From contig CAMDDJ010000006.1 of the NCBI GenBank assembly GCA_945891385.1, positions 21,877 through 85,876 of the forward strand: a DNA stretch of 64,000 nucleotides. The letters are read 5' to 3'. The position numbers and the translations under genes were made by a program. Positions 9,146 to 18,929 of this stretch are shown one piece after another. The notes under the pieces were generated by a model. That model searched no databases. It had not been told where the DNA came from and saw only the letters and a program-made list of their open reading frames with translations. The DNA comes from Candidatus Kuenenia stuttgartensis (lineage in GTDB: Bacteria; Planctomycetota; Planctomycetia; Pirellulales; UBA1268). Numbering within the stretch: position 1 is the stretch's first letter; the number at the start of each line of letters is the position of its first letter.

Positions 9146-10235
9146 CCCGGCCGCATTTGATTCCTCCGGTATCCGCAAGGCCTTCGACCTGGCGGCCAGG
9201 CTGGAAGACCCGATCAATCTCTCGATCGGCCAGCCCGACTTCACGATGCCGGAAGCGGCCCGCAACGCGGCCAAGGCGGCGATCGATGCGGGCCGAAACG
9301 GCTACACGCCCACCCAGGGCCTCCCGCAGCTTCGCGAGCAACTCGAAGCGAACGCGAGGCGCCAGACCGGCCAGCCCGAGCGGCGGCTGATGGTCACCAG
9401 CGGCACGAGCGGCGGCTTGGTGCTGGCCCTGATGGCGTTGGTCGATCCGGGGGACGAGGTGATTCTGTTCGAACCGGCCTTCGTCATGTATCGGCCGCTC
9501 GTCGAATTCCTCGGCGGGAAACCCGTCGTCATCGACACGGCGCCGAGCTTTCAGATCGACGTGGATCGAGTGGCCGCTGCCATCACGCCGCGAACCCGCG
9601 TGATCCTGCTCAACACGCCGGCCAATCCGACCGGCGTCGTGGCCACGCCCGAGGTCGTCCGCGGCCTCGCGGTGCTGGCCGACCAGCACGACATCACGCT
9701 CGTCAGCGACGAGCTTTACCGCACCCTCTGCTACGACGCGCCGTTCGCCTCCCCTGCCCTGCATTCGGATCGGGTCGTGGTGCTCGACGGCTTCTCCAAG
9801 TCGCACGCGATGACCGGCTGGCGGGTGGGCTGGCTTCACGGACCGGCCGAGGTCGTCGAGACCTGCGCGATGATCCAGCAATACACCTTCGTCTGCGCCC
9901 CGCAGCCGGGCCAATGGGCCGCGATCGCCGCCCTGGAATGCTCGATGGACCTGCCCCTCGCCGAATGTCGCCGGAAGCGTGACAAACTCATCGCCGGTCT
10001 CCGCGACCACTACGAGTTTCAGGTTCCCGGCGGCGCCTTCTACCTCTATCCGCTGGCCCCCGGCGGCTCGGGCAAGGCTTTCGCCGAGCGGGCAGTCGCG
10101 GAGGAGAAGCTGATCGTGGTTCCGGGCAGCGTGTTCGGCGCCGCCGACACCCACTTCCGGATCGCATACACCACCGACGACCGCACCCTCGACCGCGGCA
10201 TCGCAGCCCTCTGCCGCCTGGCGGAATCGTCCTGA
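9096..10235 (+). CDS. PLP-dependent class I/II aminotransferase
   Basis: About 379 aa, fold-type I PLP enzyme. Family landmarks are DPINLSIGQPDF, GRNGYTPTQGLPQLRE, VTSGTSGGLVLAL, PANPTGVV, VSDELYRTLCYD, the PLP-lysine motif GFSKSHAMTGWRVGW and the C-terminal FRIAYTTDD. It probably transfers amino groups between an amino acid and 2-oxoglutarate; the substrate cannot be told. The only usual in-frame start before the domain is the GTG at 9096, which overlaps the thioredoxin gene by 50 nt and puts about 20 non-homologous residues first. A rarer start nearer 9150 cannot be excluded. deoC follows 27 nt later. Confidence 0.85.
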   Translation: MKSSARSWLSCSRTPADPAAFDSSGIRKAFDLAARLEDPINLSIGQPDFTMPEAARNAAKAAIDAGRNGYTPTQGLPQLREQLEANARRQTGQPERRLMVTSGTSGGLVLALMALVDPGDEVILFEPAFVMYRPLVEFLGGKPVVIDTAPSFQIDVDRVAAAITPRTRVILLNTPANPTGVVATPEVVRGLAVLADQHDITLVSDELYRTLCYDAPFASPALHSDRVVVLDGFSKSHAMTGWRVGWLHGPAEVVETCAMIQQYTFVCAPQPGQWAAIAALECSMDLPLAECRRKRDKLIAGLRDHYEFQVPGGAFYLYPLAPGGSGKAFAERAVAEEKLIVVPGSVFGAADTHFRIAYTTDDRTLDRGIAALCRLAESS

Positions 10236-10262
10236 TCGCGTCTGCGCTGGGGAAAAACCGCC

Positions 10263-10958
10263 ATGCCGAGTGCCGCCGATGTCGCTCGCGTGCTCGACCA
10301 CGCCGTCTTGAAGCCCGAGTACACCGATGACGACCTGGCCAAGCACGCCGCGATGTGCATCGCGAGAGGCGTGGGCTGCCTCTGCGTTCGGTCGTGCGAT
10401 GTGGCCGCGGCGACCCGGCTCGTCGCCGGCAGCCCCGTGGTCGTGGCCGCCGTGATCGGGTTTCCGCACGGAGCCGTGCGGCCTGAAATCAAAGCCCTCG
10501 AGGCCCGGCTGGCGGTCGCCGACGGCGCTCGCGAACTCGACATGGTGATGAACCTCGGAGCCCTGAAGTCGGGGCGACACGACCTCGTTCGGACCGACAT
10601 CGCCGGAGTGGTCGCCGAGGCCCGGCCGGCGGGCGTGCTCGTGAAGGTCATCCTCGAAACCTGCTCCCTCTCCACGGATGAAATCCGCTCCGCATGCCAA
10701 CTCGCCGAAGCTGCCGGCGCCGACTTTGTGAAGACCTCCACGGGCTTCGGCCTGAATCCAGGAGGCCCCACGGGCGCCACACCTGAGGCGGTTCAGACCA
10801 TGCTCGACGCGGTGGGCGGCCGTCTCCAGGTGAAGGCCTCGGGCGGCATCCGCACCTGGGACGACGCCGTCGCCTACCTCGCCATGGGCTGCACCCGGCT
10901 CGGCGTCGGCGACGCCGCTGCGATCCTCGACGGCCGCCCCGCAGTTGGCGCGTTCTAG
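10263..10958 (+). CDS. deoC: Deoxyribose-phosphate aldolase
   Basis: A 231-aa TIM-barrel aldolase that reversibly cleaves 2-deoxy-D-ribose 5-phosphate to glyceraldehyde 3-phosphate and acetaldehyde, a step in deoxynucleoside catabolism. Seen in sequence: LDHAVLKPEYTDDDL near the N-terminus, VVAAVIGFPHG, ELDMVMNLGALKSG, VLVKVILETCSLS, the Schiff-base Lys motif DFVKTSTGFG near residue 155, and VKASGGIRTWDDAVAYLAMG. The length matches short bacterial DeoC. The last codons and stop (TTCTAG) are immediately followed by a family A repeat, the same arrangement as at the Rieske-SufT gene. Confidence 0.92.
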   Translation: MPSAADVARVLDHAVLKPEYTDDDLAKHAAMCIARGVGCLCVRSCDVAAATRLVAGSPVVVAAVIGFPHGAVRPEIKALEARLAVADGARELDMVMNLGALKSGRHDLVRTDIAGVVAEARPAGVLVKVILETCSLSTDEIRSACQLAEAAGADFVKTSTGFGLNPGGPTGATPEAVQTMLDAVGGRLQVKASGGIRTWDDAVAYLAMGCTRLGVGDAAAILDGRPAVGAF

Positions 10959-11150
10959 GTTGAGCGCCCGGCGGGCCATTCCATGGCCCCGGCGGGCTTG
11001 CCGGGCCTCCGCCCGGCCGGCCGCCATCCAGGCGGCCGATGGCGTGCGGCCGGCGCGGGGTGGTGGGCCGTTCTGCGCGGATTGGCGTCGAGGCTGGGCG
11101 ATCCGGATGGCACGCGGCGCGGGCTGCGCCCGCTGCGTGCCTGAGAGTGC
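10953..11150 (+). repeat. Family A composite repeat, copy 1
   Basis: This block starts at the deoC stop codon (TTCTAG then TTGAGCGC) and runs through paired inverted segments such as GCCGGGCCTCCGCCCGGC to a single hairpin unit, GGCACGCGGCGCGGGC / GCCCGCTGCGTGCC at about 11109-11142. The same order of motifs follows the stop codon of the gene ending at 25444. The two copies match over most of their length, so this is a dispersed element and not chance GC richness. Confidence 0.75.
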
Positions 11151-11155
11151 CGCCC

Positions 11156-11183
11156 GCATTCCGCATTCCGCATTCCGCATTCG
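11156..11183 (+). repeat. Short tandem repeat (GCATTCC)4
   Basis: Three exact copies of the 7-nt unit GCATTCC plus a fourth ending in G sit directly after the family A element. This is a simple-sequence tract prone to slippage. Confidence 0.85.
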
Positions 11184-11268
11184 GCAGGCTGCATGACTGC
11201 GGCTACAGGCCAATGGGTACCCGGGCCCAACAAGCACTTCAACGAGCACTTCGAAACGGATTGCGAGG

Positions 11269-11441
11269 GCGGGGTTGCCCGTGCCCCGGAGCCGGCGTAG
11301 GAAACCGAGCGGAGCAAGGATTGCGAAGCGAAGGTTTCCTCCGAGTGAGCGCAGGGCAGGATGCCCGCAGCGAACGTCCGGCGACGGGGCACGGGCAACA
11401 CCGACCCACCAGGGAACGCTGCGTCCGCCCCTCCATGCGGT
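11269..11441 (+). repeat. Family B palindromic element, copy 1
   Basis: The left terminal inverted repeat GGGGTTGCCCGTGCCCCG pairs with the right one CGGGGCACGGGCAACACCG (ending near 11405). Between them GGAAAC (11310) and GTTTCC (11334) form an inner inverted repeat. The conserved tail CCGCCCCTCCATGCGG runs on to about 11441. The block is followed at 11442-11485 by a second copy of only its 3' part. Homologues are at 25838, 44203 and 55103. Confidence 0.82.
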
Positions 11442-11485
11442 AGCGAACGTCCGGCGACGGGGCACGGGCAACACCGACCCACCAG
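11442..11485 (+). repeat. Family B partial copy (3' half)
   Basis: AGCGAACGTCCGGCGACGGG and the following bases, including the right terminal repeat and GACCCACCAG, repeat 11370-11412 exactly or nearly so. This is a local duplication of the right half of the element. Confidence 0.85.
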
Positions 11486-11583
11486 TTGACGCTGCCTCCG
11501 CCCCTGCGGTGGCGCCGTTTTTCACGCACGGCCACCCGCCGTCAGAGTGCCGCCTACAATGGCGGCATCCCGGAGCCGAACCT

Positions 11584-13011
11584 ATGCCGTCAGCCCGTCT
11601 GCCCGCCACGCTCGCCGACCTTCAAGCCTCTGGCTGGACGAGCCGGTCCGTCAAAGACGAGGTGCGGGAGAACTTCCTCCGGATGCTCCAGTCGGGCGAG
11701 GAACTCTTTCCCGGGATCGTAGGCTACGACGACACGGTGATCCCGGAGATCAACATCGCCCTGATCGCCGGCCACGACATGCTGTTCCTTGGCGAAAAAG
11801 GCCAGGCCAAGAGCCGGCTGATGCGGCTGCTCGTCCGGTTTCTCGACGATGCGATTCCCTACCTCGACGATCCCGCGATCCCGCTCCACGACGACCCGCT
11901 CGCGCCCATCACCTCGGCGGGCCGACGGTTGGTGGCGACGCGGGATCCGGCCGACGTGCCGATCGCCTGGTGGCCTCGGGCCGAACGCTACGCCGAGCGG
12001 CTCGCGCCCGGCACGAAGTTCGCCGACATCATCGGTGAGATCGATCCCGCCAAACTGGCCGGCGGCACGAGCATGGCCAGTGAGGAGGCGCTCCACCTCG
12101 GATTGATCCCCCGGCTGCATCGCGGGATTTTCGCGATGAACGAGCTGCCCGAGCTCGACGAGCTCGTTCAGGTGGGGATGTTCAACATCCTCGAGGAGCG
12201 AGACGTGCAGATCCGGGGCTATCCGGTGAAGTTCGACATCGACGTGATGCTGCTCTTCTCGGCGAATCCCTCGACCTACAACCGCTCCGGCAAGGTGATC
12301 CCCCAGCTCAAGGACCGGATCGGGGCGGTGATCCACACCCACTATCCCCGCGACCGGGAACTGGGCATCGCCGTCGCCGAACAGGAAGCCGGAATCGATC
12401 CGGGCGGGGCATGGCCGGTGGTGGTGCCGCACTTCATGAAGCAACTGATCGAGGAGATCACGATCGCGGCCCGGAAGAGCAAGCACATCGACCAACAGTC
12501 GGGTGTCTCGGCCCGGTTTTCGATCGCGAATTACGAGACGATGATCGCCAGCGCCCGGCAGCGGGGCGTGCGGCTCGGTGAGCGGCCGGCGGTGCCGCGA
12601 ATCAGCGACCTCGGCCATCTCTATGCGTCGAGCCTCGGCAAGCTCGAACTCGATCTGATGGGGAGCCATCAGATGACAGAGCGGCAGGTGCTCGACGCCG
12701 TGATCGCCGAGGCGATCGCCACCGTCTTCGAGGAATACGTCGAGGCCCACGGGCTTGACGAGATCGCGCGGGTGTTTGGCGAGGGGGTGAAGATCGAAGT
12801 GGGCGATCTGGTGCCGAGCCAGGCCTACGAAGACCTCGTGGCCGACGTTCCGGCGGTCTGGGAGCGGGCCTTCGAGGTCAACGCGGCGCGAGATGCTGCG
12901 GTGCGGGCGTCCTGCATCGAGTTCATTTTGGCCGGGCTGTATGCCACCGAACGGATCTCCCGGATCCAGACCCGCGGCAAGACCGTGTACGACACAGGCG
13001 GCTGGAGGTGA
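11584..13011 (+). CDS. AAA+ ATPase, MoxR/magnesium-chelatase type
   Basis: A 475-aa AAA+ protein. The Walker A-like loop is [11 protein letters not shown]. The Walker B region is [14 protein letters not shown], with Asn in place of the usual Asp before the catalytic Glu. [17 protein letters not shown] follows, then sensor-1-like [12 protein letters not shown] and [14 protein letters not shown] with the arginine-finger region. This is the magnesium-chelatase/MoxR branch, whose members usually pair with a VWA-domain protein to remodel or insert metals into a target. The next gene, 3 nt downstream, is such a VWA protein, so they form a two-gene operon. The ATG at 11584 follows a CGGAG-like site and starts the conserved part; upstream sequence in frame is repeat DNA. 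The target is unknown. Confidence 0.78.
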   Translation: MPSARLPATLADLQASGWTSRSVKDEVRENFLRMLQSGEELFPGIVGYDDTVIPEINIALIAGHDMLFLGEKGQAKSRLMRLLVRFLDDAIPYLDDPAIPLHDDPLAPITSAGRRLVATRDPADVPIAWWPRAERYAERLAPGTKFADIIGEIDPAKLAGGTSMASEEALHLGLIPRLHRGIFAMNELPELDELVQVGMFNILEERDVQIRGYPVKFDIDVMLLFSANPSTYNRSGKVIPQLKDRIGAVIHTHYPRDRELGIAVAEQEAGIDPGGAWPVVVPHFMKQLIEEITIAARKSKHIDQQSGVSARFSIANYETMIASARQRGVRLGERPAVPRISDLGHLYASSLGKLELDLMGSHQMTERQVLDAVIAEAIATVFEEYVEAHGLDEIARVFGEGVKIEVGDLVPSQAYEDLVADVPAVWERAFEVNAARDAAVRASCIEFILAGLYATERISRIQTRGKTVYDTGGWR

Positions 13012-13014
13012 GCC

Positions 13015-14733
13015 ATGCCAAACCGCGACACGCTGGGCGGGGTCGTCCACACCTACCAGCGGTACGACCCGGTCGCCGTGCCGCCACCGCGGTCGCCGAT
13101 GGCCGACCTCGTGTCGGCGGCCATGGAGCATCTGCTCGAGTTCGGTGACCTCGACAGTCTGGAGTTGACGCCCGAACAGCTCGCCGATGCGATCGTGCTC
13201 ACGCCCGATCAGATCCGTGGCCTCGGTCCGTCGCTCGAATCGATCAAACGGAAGCTCGAGGAACTTCGCCGGCAGATCCTGGAACGATACGAGGCGGAAA
13301 CCGTCCGGAAGCAGGCGCGGAGCGAATTCCAGCGGGCAGCCGCCCAGGCTCGCCCGCCGATCCGGCATCGCGAGGCCTTCGATCGCGCGGTTCGCGAGGA
13401 GCAACTCAAGCGGCTCGAGCGGCTCTGGTATGCCCAAGGCGACGATCGGTCGCCCTTTGCCGCAGATCTCGTCAAGCTTGCCGACCGGTTGGGAGCGGTC
13501 TACCAGCTCGACGAACTCGCGACGAAGTGGACCTTCACCGGCAGGGAACGGCTGTCCGTCAAGGAGGCCTTGGCGGTCAAGGAACGGCTCGAGGAGATCG
13601 AGCGGCTGCTCGCCCAGCTCGAAGAGGCCCGGAAAAACGCCCGGGTCGCCCTGATCGACCTCGAATCACTCGCCGAGTTTGTCGAGGGGAGTGACCTCGA
13701 CGAACTCGACCGGCTACGGCAGCAGGTGCAGGAGGCGATCGAACAGGCCGCGGCGCGGCAGGGGCTCGAGCAGGGGAAGAACGGCCTCGAACTCTCCCCC
13801 AAGGCGATGCGGACCTTCCAAGGCAAACTCTTGGAGACGATTTTCGGGGAGCTTCAGGCCTCCAGAACCGGTCGGCACGACGTCGGCGTGACGGGCGACG
13901 GCGCCGTGGAACTCGTGCCCACGCGGCCCTATGAGTTCGGTGATTCGGTAGCCCACATGGACATCCCGGGATCGCTCGTCAACGCCATGCTCCGCCAGGC
14001 GGCCGCCGGGGCGGCCGGTGGCCGGCTCCGGCTCGATGCCCGTGACATCGAGGTGCACGCGACCCGGAACACGCCGAAGTGTGCCACGACCGTCGTGCTC
14101 GACATGAGCGGCTCGATGCGCTATGGCAGCCTGTATGTGCACGTCAAGAAGATGGCCCTTGCCCTTCAGGGCCTCGTGCACCGGGAATACCCGGGCGATT
14201 CGCTGCAGTTCATCGAGATGGCGTCGTTCGCGAAGCCACGAGCGGCCGGCGAGATCGTAAAGCTCCTCCCCAAGCCAGTCACGATCTTCGATGCCGTCGT
14301 GCGGCTGCGGGCCGACATGGCCGACCCGCGGATCAGCGAGAGCGACGTGCCGCCCCACTTCACAAACATCCAACACGCCCTCTGCCTCTCCCGCCAGTTC
14401 CTGGCCCGGCAGGACACGCCCAATCGTCAGGTGATCTTGATCACCGATGGCTTGCCGACGGCCCACTTCGAGGGCAGCGAACTCTATCTCCTCTACCCGC
14501 CCCACCGGCGTACCGAAGAGGCCACGCTCCGCGAGGCCGAGGCGTGTCGGCGGGAAGGCATTACGATCAATACCTTTCTGATCGCCGGCTGGTCGCAGAC
14601 CACCGCCGACATTCAATTCGCCTACCGGCTCGCGGAGACGGCCAAGGGACGGGTGGCGTTCGCCGCCGCGGGAGACCTGGGCCGATTCGTGGTCTGGGAC
14701 TATCTGGCCCGCCGCAGGTCGATCATCGGCTGA
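13015..14733 (+). CDS. VWA-domain protein, partner of the upstream AAA+ ATPase
   Basis: A 572-aa protein. Residues 1-350 are charged and helical, with coiled-coil-like stretches (SIKRKLEELRRQILERYEAE and ALAVKERLEEIERLLAQLEE). Residues about 350-560 are a von Willebrand A domain with a complete MIDAS: DMSGSM (DxSxS), the Thr in HFTNIQHAL and the Asp in ILITDGLPT. No signal peptide or membrane helix is seen, so it should act in the cytoplasm. The MIDAS metal site usually contacts a client protein, with the AAA+ ring supplying energy. It overlaps the 3' end of the convergent pectate-lyase gene by 11 nt. Confidence 0.78.
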   Translation: MPNRDTLGGVVHTYQRYDPVAVPPPRSPMADLVSAAMEHLLEFGDLDSLELTPEQLADAIVLTPDQIRGLGPSLESIKRKLEELRRQILERYEAETVRKQARSEFQRAAAQARPPIRHREAFDRAVREEQLKRLERLWYAQGDDRSPFAADLVKLADRLGAVYQLDELATKWTFTGRERLSVKEALAVKERLEEIERLLAQLEEARKNARVALIDLESLAEFVEGSDLDELDRLRQQVQEAIEQAAARQGLEQGKNGLELSPKAMRTFQGKLLETIFGELQASRTGRHDVGVTGDGAVELVPTRPYEFGDSVAHMDIPGSLVNAMLRQAAAGAAGGRLRLDARDIEVHATRNTPKCATTVVLDMSGSMRYGSLYVHVKKMALALQGLVHREYPGDSLQFIEMASFAKPRAAGEIVKLLPKPVTIFDAVVRLRADMADPRISESDVPPHFTNIQHALCLSRQFLARQDTPNRQVILITDGLPTAHFEGSELYLLYPPHRRTEEATLREAEACRREGITINTFLIAGWSQTTADIQFAYRLAETAKGRVAFAAAGDLGRFVVWDYLARRRSIIG

Positions 14734-17700
14734 GCCTTCGTGAACGACCACCGCGAGTAAGGGTCCAGCCGGCCGCGACGATTGCCCCCGCGGCCCCTGC
14801 CCCGAGCGTCGGCTCGGGCACGACGGTCGCGGTCAGGCTGGCAGAGGGAGCGGCGGGCAGGTACCTGCCGCGGCCATAGGCGCCCGCGGTGTTGACGGCG
14901 ATGAGGTCGAAGACGTTGGTGACCGCGTCGTAATTGAAATCGCCCGCCTGCCAGGTGCTCGCGGCACCGGTACCGTAGGCTCCGGCGCCGTTCACCGAGA
15001 CCAGATCGAACACGTCGACGGCGCCGCTCAGATCGACATCACCAGCGGCGGCATACGACACGGTCGTCGAGCCATCCTGATGGAATCGGTATCCGACGGT
15101 GCGGGTGCCGCCGGTGGCGGCGGCGGCGGTCGAGGTGATTCCCGCCAGCCCGGTCCAACCTCCGCCGGCGCGGCCCGCGACGAGATCGGTCCGGAGCTCA
15201 GCGGCCGAGATCCCACCGGCGCCAACGACGATCTGCCCGGTCCCAAGGTCGAGCCTGCCGCCGGCGAGCCTCACGCCGGGGCTCCGCACGGCCATTCCGT
15301 CGGCCACGCGCAGCGTCGCCCCGCTTCCGACCGTCACCCGGCTCTGGGCGACGGCCGCAGCGTGGGCCAGCTCGAGCACACCGGCGGATACGGTCGTGCC
15401 GCCGGTGTAGGTGTTGGCCCCAGCCAGGGTGAGCGTGCCGGTGCCCGTCTTCACGAGTCCGCCGTCGAGGCCTGTGACCCCAGCATCGTGCAGCAGCGGC
15501 AGCGAGATCCGAATCGCCTGCCCGGCATCGTCGATCCGCACGCCGCCAGCCTGGACGGTACCTGAGAGTCCGGTGAACGCCGGCAGAAACGCCGGATTGG
15601 CCGCCGTGCCACCGTACCGCAGCAGGCCTCCGTTGAATTCGATTTCCGAGGTCTGCGTCGCGGACACCGACGTCTTCAGAAACCCGCCGACCGTGGCCGT
15701 GCCACCATCGAGGTTGAGTTCGCTGAAGGACGTTGCCGAGGAGGTCGAGAGCAGGTCGAGGGCGGCGGCTCCCGTCGACAGTTCGGCGCTATCCCGCACC
15801 GTGATCAGACCCGACGGCATCGCCTTGGTGCCTCCCAGCGAGAAACCGCCGACGTTGAACCGGGCGTTGTCCCGGAGCGTGAGGCTGACCGAGTTGTTGC
15901 GGCCTACCGCCGCGCCACGCCCGCCGCTGACCGAGCCGTCGCCCGCCACGATCAGATTGCCCTCGCTGAGGTAGAAACCGTAGTCGGCCGTGATGCTGCC
16001 GGTGACCGTCAGCGTTGCGTCGGCCCCGGTCGTGCGCAGCCGGACCTGGCGCGAACCGATGCCGGCGAGGCTGCCGGCCAGGGTGGCCGCGGCATTGGCA
16101 TCAGGCACATCGAGCACCTCGAACGAATAGTCGGTGGTCATCGGATTCGAGAGGGTCACACCGTTGGCCAGGTGGACCATGCCGCCAGCCGATGCGATCC
16201 GAATCGGGCCGGTGCCGGCGGCCGCCGAGTTGGTGAGCCGAAGCACGCCATCGAGGACCGTTCCCCCGGAAAAGGCATTCGCGGCCAAGAGTGTGAGCTG
16301 ACCGGCGCCTGTCTTCACCAGGCCTCCCGAGCCAACGAGCCGACCGGAATAGACGATGTCCAAGCCGCCCGTCGCGAGCGTGCACTCGGCACCGGTGAGC
16401 GTGGCCGGAAGGGTGATGGCGCCGCCCACCGTCGGCCTCAGCGTGCCCCCGTTCCAGGCGAACGTCACGGCGCTGCCCGCGACCGTGATCGGACCGGTCT
16501 GGAGGTTGCCCCCACCCGAGAGCACGAGCGACGCTGCCTGGCCGGGGGATCCAAGCTGCAGCCTCCCGAAGCTGGCCGTGCCGCCGTTGACCAGTAGGGT
16601 TCCCCGGTTGATCTTCGCGGTGTCGAAGACATCGAGCGTGCCGTCGGTCACCTGCACGCCGCCGGCAACCTCCAGCCGCCGGGCGAAACCGTGTCCGCCT
16701 GCCGGCAGGCTCACGGTGCCGTTCACGGAGACGTCGTCGGCCAGGCTGGGCATCGGGCCATTCCAGGTGCCGGCGGCCTCCCAGACCCCGCCCGTGGACG
16801 CGACCGCGGTCCCCACCGCCCCCAACTCGTTGACATAGTCCTCGAGCCAGGTGTAGCCGGCTGGCGTCAGGCCCTTCCAATCGCTGCCACTCGCGGGATT
16901 CAGGCCGTGGGCGAGTTCCCAGGCGTCGGCGATGCCGTCGTTGTCGGCGTCAGGCAGCCGGCCGCGAGGCTGAAGGTATTGGGGGTTCGTGCCGTAGCTC
17001 GGAAACAGATCGGTCTCCCGTTGGATCACACCGCCGAGGGTGCCGTAACTGGCGATTTCCTGCATGATGCGGGCATCGACCACGTCTCGCACGATCGACA
17101 GCCCGGCATGTTCCATCACGTAGGTTACCGCGGTGGCCGCCGGCATGGCCGATGTCGTCGGAAAGGCGTGCGGGCTGGTCATGACGGTCGCACCCGGGTA
17201 GCTCGTCACCCGGGTGCCGTCGAGCACACCGTCCCGGTCGGGGTCGACCCAGTTGTCGGCGGCGTAGATGCGAAAGTTCGCCGTGCCGCCGGTGAACGGG
17301 CTGCCGCCGTTGATCGGGCCTTCGATGAAGTAATTCCCGATCACGTTGGCGTTGGAATTCATCGAGGTGGTGTCGCCCATGATGTAGGCGGCTGTCTCCC
17401 AGCCGTAGACCACGTTGTTGATGAACTCGTTGTCGCCCCGAACCTTGGGGTTGCGGGTGACGTTGTCGGCGAACAGGCTGCGAATCACGCTGAACCGGCC
17501 TCCTTGCGGCAGCGTCATCAGGCCACCGGCAGAGTGGCCGAGGCGATCCTGCCCCTGGGCGATGATCGAATCCTGGATGGTGATCCGGTCGATCGCGTTG
17601 CCCTTGCCGTCCCAATTCAGGGAAAACGTCTCGTCGACACCCCAGGTGACCGACATGTGGTCGAACATCATGTTGGCACCGTTGGCCACGGTGACCGCGT

Positions 17701-18124
17701 CCTCGCGGTAACCCGCCTGCCCCTTGTGCACCCCGAGGTACCGGGTGATGGAATTGTTGGCCCCCGAGTAGCTCACACGATTGCCGTAGACCACGAAGTT
17801 ACCCGGTGCGGTCTGGCCGGCGATCGTCACGTTGCTGGCGACCACGATCGCCGGATCGGTGGGCGCGAGCGTGACGATCCCGCCGACATCGAACACCACG
17901 AACCGATTCGGCTGGCTGACCGCGTCGCGAAACGAGCCGGCCCCACTCGGATTGAGATTGGTGACATGGTAGACGGTGGCGGTCGCCAGGTTCGTCCGGG
18001 CCCCGGTGGCAAATCGGCCGAAGCCCTCGGCACCCGGAAAGGCCAGGGTCTGGGCCCCGGCCGCCTGGCACCAGCAAGCCGCCAACGCGACGACCAGGGA
18101 TCCCCGCAGATGCAACGCCCTCAA
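14723..18124 (-). CDS. Secreted pectate-lyase-like protein with autotransporter-type repeats, dockerin-like motif and PEP-CTERM anchor
   Basis: A 1133-aa exported protein. In order: signal peptide ([16 protein letters not shown]); a polysaccharide-lyase-1-like beta-helix to about residue 430 ([72 protein letters not shown]); [20 protein letters not shown], a calcium-binding thrombospondin-type-3-like motif; and a long beta region with autotransporter-associated strands ([40 protein letters not shown]). The C-terminal part has paired dockerin-like motifs ([36 protein letters not shown]), then PEP-CTERM: VVPEPT, a hydrophobic helix and basic GGRSRRLSR. It probably cleaves pectin-like polysaccharide at the cell surface. 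The C-terminal module closely resembles the gene entering at the right edge of the window. Confidence 0.82.
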   Translation of the reverse strand: MRALHLRGSLVVALAACWCQAAGAQTLAFPGAEGFGRFATGARTNLATATVYHVTNLNPSGAGSFRDAVSQPNRFVVFDVGGIVTLAPTDPAIVVASNVTIAGQTAPGNFVVYGNRVSYSGANNSITRYLGVHKGQAGYREDAVTVANGANMMFDHMSVTWGVDETFSLNWDGKGNAIDRITIQDSIIAQGQDRLGHSAGGLMTLPQGGRFSVIRSLFADNVTRNPKVRGDNEFINNVVYGWETAAYIMGDTTSMNSNANVIGNYFIEGPINGGSPFTGGTANFRIYAADNWVDPDRDGVLDGTRVTSYPGATVMTSPHAFPTTSAMPAATAVTYVMEHAGLSIVRDVVDARIMQEIASYGTLGGVIQRETDLFPSYGTNPQYLQPRGRLPDADNDGIADAWELAHGLNPASGSDWKGLTPAGYTWLEDYVNELGAVGTAVASTGGVWEAAGTWNGPMPSLADDVSVNGTVSLPAGGHGFARRLEVAGGVQVTDGTLDVFDTAKINRGTLLVNGGTASFGRLQLGSPGQAASLVLSGGGNLQTGPITVAGSAVTFAWNGGTLRPTVGGAITLPATLTGAECTLATGGLDIVYSGRLVGSGGLVKTGAGQLTLLAANAFSGGTVLDGVLRLTNSAAAGTGPIRIASAGGMVHLANGVTLSNPMTTDYSFEVLDVPDANAAATLAGSLAGIGSRQVRLRTTGADATLTVTGSITADYGFYLSEGNLIVAGDGSVSGGRGAAVGRNNSVSLTLRDNARFNVGGFSLGGTKAMPSGLITVRDSAELSTGAAALDLLSTSSATSFSELNLDGGTATVGGFLKTSVSATQTSEIEFNGGLLRYGGTAANPAFLPAFTGLSGTVQAGGVRIDDAGQAIRISLPLLHDAGVTGLDGGLVKTGTGTLTLAGANTYTGGTTVSAGVLELAHAAAVAQSRVTVGSGATLRVADGMAVRSPGVRLAGGRLDLGTGQIVVGAGGISAAELRTDLVAGRAGGGWTGLAGITSTAAAATGGTRTVGYRFHQDGSTTVSYAAAGDVDLSGAVDVFDLVSVNGAGAYGTGAASTWQAGDFNYDAVTNVFDLIAVNTAGAYGRGRYLPAAPSASLTATVVPEPTLGAGAAGAIVAAGWTLTRGGRSRRLSR

Positions 18125-18233
18125 TGGATACTCCCCGCGGCTTCAGGCTCTACTCTTCCCCAGTGAACCACCCGGCCGCGCCGCCGGCAAGCAACCGTTT
18201 GCCGGAGCCGGTCACCGCCCAGGAGCTCGCAGG

Positions 18234-18878
18234 ATGGAATCGAGGGCTACACACGCTCGGAAAGAGTATGAACGAGGCGCGCTCGACGAGACCACGGCAG
18301 ACCACGACCCGGTTCGCCAGTTCTCCCGCTGGTACGACGAGGCCGTGGCGGCGGGGATTTCCGAGCCGGAAGCGATGACGCTCTCGACGGTCGCCGCCGA
18401 TGGGCGGCCTTCGGCACGAGTCGTCTTATTGCGCAACTTCGACACGCGTGGCTTTTGCTTCTTCACCAATTACGAGAGCCGCAAGGGCCGGGAACTCAGC
18501 GTCAATCCGTGGGCGGCATTGACGTTTCACTGGGCCGATCTCGAGCGGCAGGTGCGGATCGAAGGCCGTGTTGCCCGAACCTCGGCGGCCGAGTCCGACG
18601 CCTACTTCGCCAGCCGCCCGAGCAGTTCGCGGATCGGCGCCTGGAGCTCGCCTCAGAGCGAGGTAATCGCGGGCCGCGAGGTGCTCGAAGAACTCTTTAC
18701 CAGGCAGCGTGAGGCCTTTCCCGACGACACGCTGATCCCGCGGCCGGAGCATTGGGGTGGCTTCCGCCTCGAGCCCGACCGGATCGAGTTCTGGCAGGGC
18801 CGACCAAGCCGACTCCACGACCGGCTTGTCTATCGCCGTGACAGCGATTGCTGGAAGACTGCACGGCTGGCTCCGTGA
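18234..18878 (+). CDS. pdxH: Pyridoxamine 5'-phosphate oxidase
   Basis: A 214-aa FMN enzyme that oxidises pyridoxine/pyridoxamine 5'-phosphate to pyridoxal 5'-phosphate. Family landmarks: [105 protein letters not shown] and the C-terminal [13 protein letters not shown]...[10 protein letters not shown]. The length agrees with E. coli PdxH (218 aa). The ATG at 18234 has AGGAG 8 nt upstream. It starts 110 nt from the divergent lyase gene. Confidence 0.93.
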   Translation: MESRATHARKEYERGALDETTADHDPVRQFSRWYDEAVAAGISEPEAMTLSTVAADGRPSARVVLLRNFDTRGFCFFTNYESRKGRELSVNPWAALTFHWADLERQVRIEGRVARTSAAESDAYFASRPSSSRIGAWSSPQSEVIAGREVLEELFTRQREAFPDDTLIPRPEHWGGFRLEPDRIEFWQGRPSRLHDRLVYRRDSDCWKTARLAP

Positions 18879-18929
18879 ATCACCCTCAGTGGCAGCGCGG
18901 CCCGATCGCCTGGGTGCCGGCGGCATGCC

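Larger units (their letters stand above)
10959..11583. other. Repeat-rich intergenic region after deoC
   Basis: These 625 bases between deoC and the AAA+ gene are made of repeats: a family A element, a 7-nt microsatellite, a family B palindromic element and a partial second family B copy. The last 70 bases hold the leader of the AAA+ gene, including CCTACAAT at 11560, which could be a -10 hexamer. No credible gene is present. Open frames here on either strand are consequences of GC-rich repeats. Confidence 0.75.

Noticed and set aside
7340..9274. Minus-strand frame of over 600 codons opposite the DUF11 and thioredoxin genes
   Set aside because: It crosses two well-supported plus-strand genes, has no domain, and is a GC-bias shadow.
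10953..11150. Family A as a remnant of a protein-coding gene
   Set aside because: The sequence is dominated by nested inverted repeats and no frame is kept between the two copies.
9129..11609. Minus-strand frame of over 800 codons opposite the aminotransferase and deoC and through the repeats
   Set aside because: Antisense to two enzymes with full motif sets and extends into repeat DNA; no family signal.
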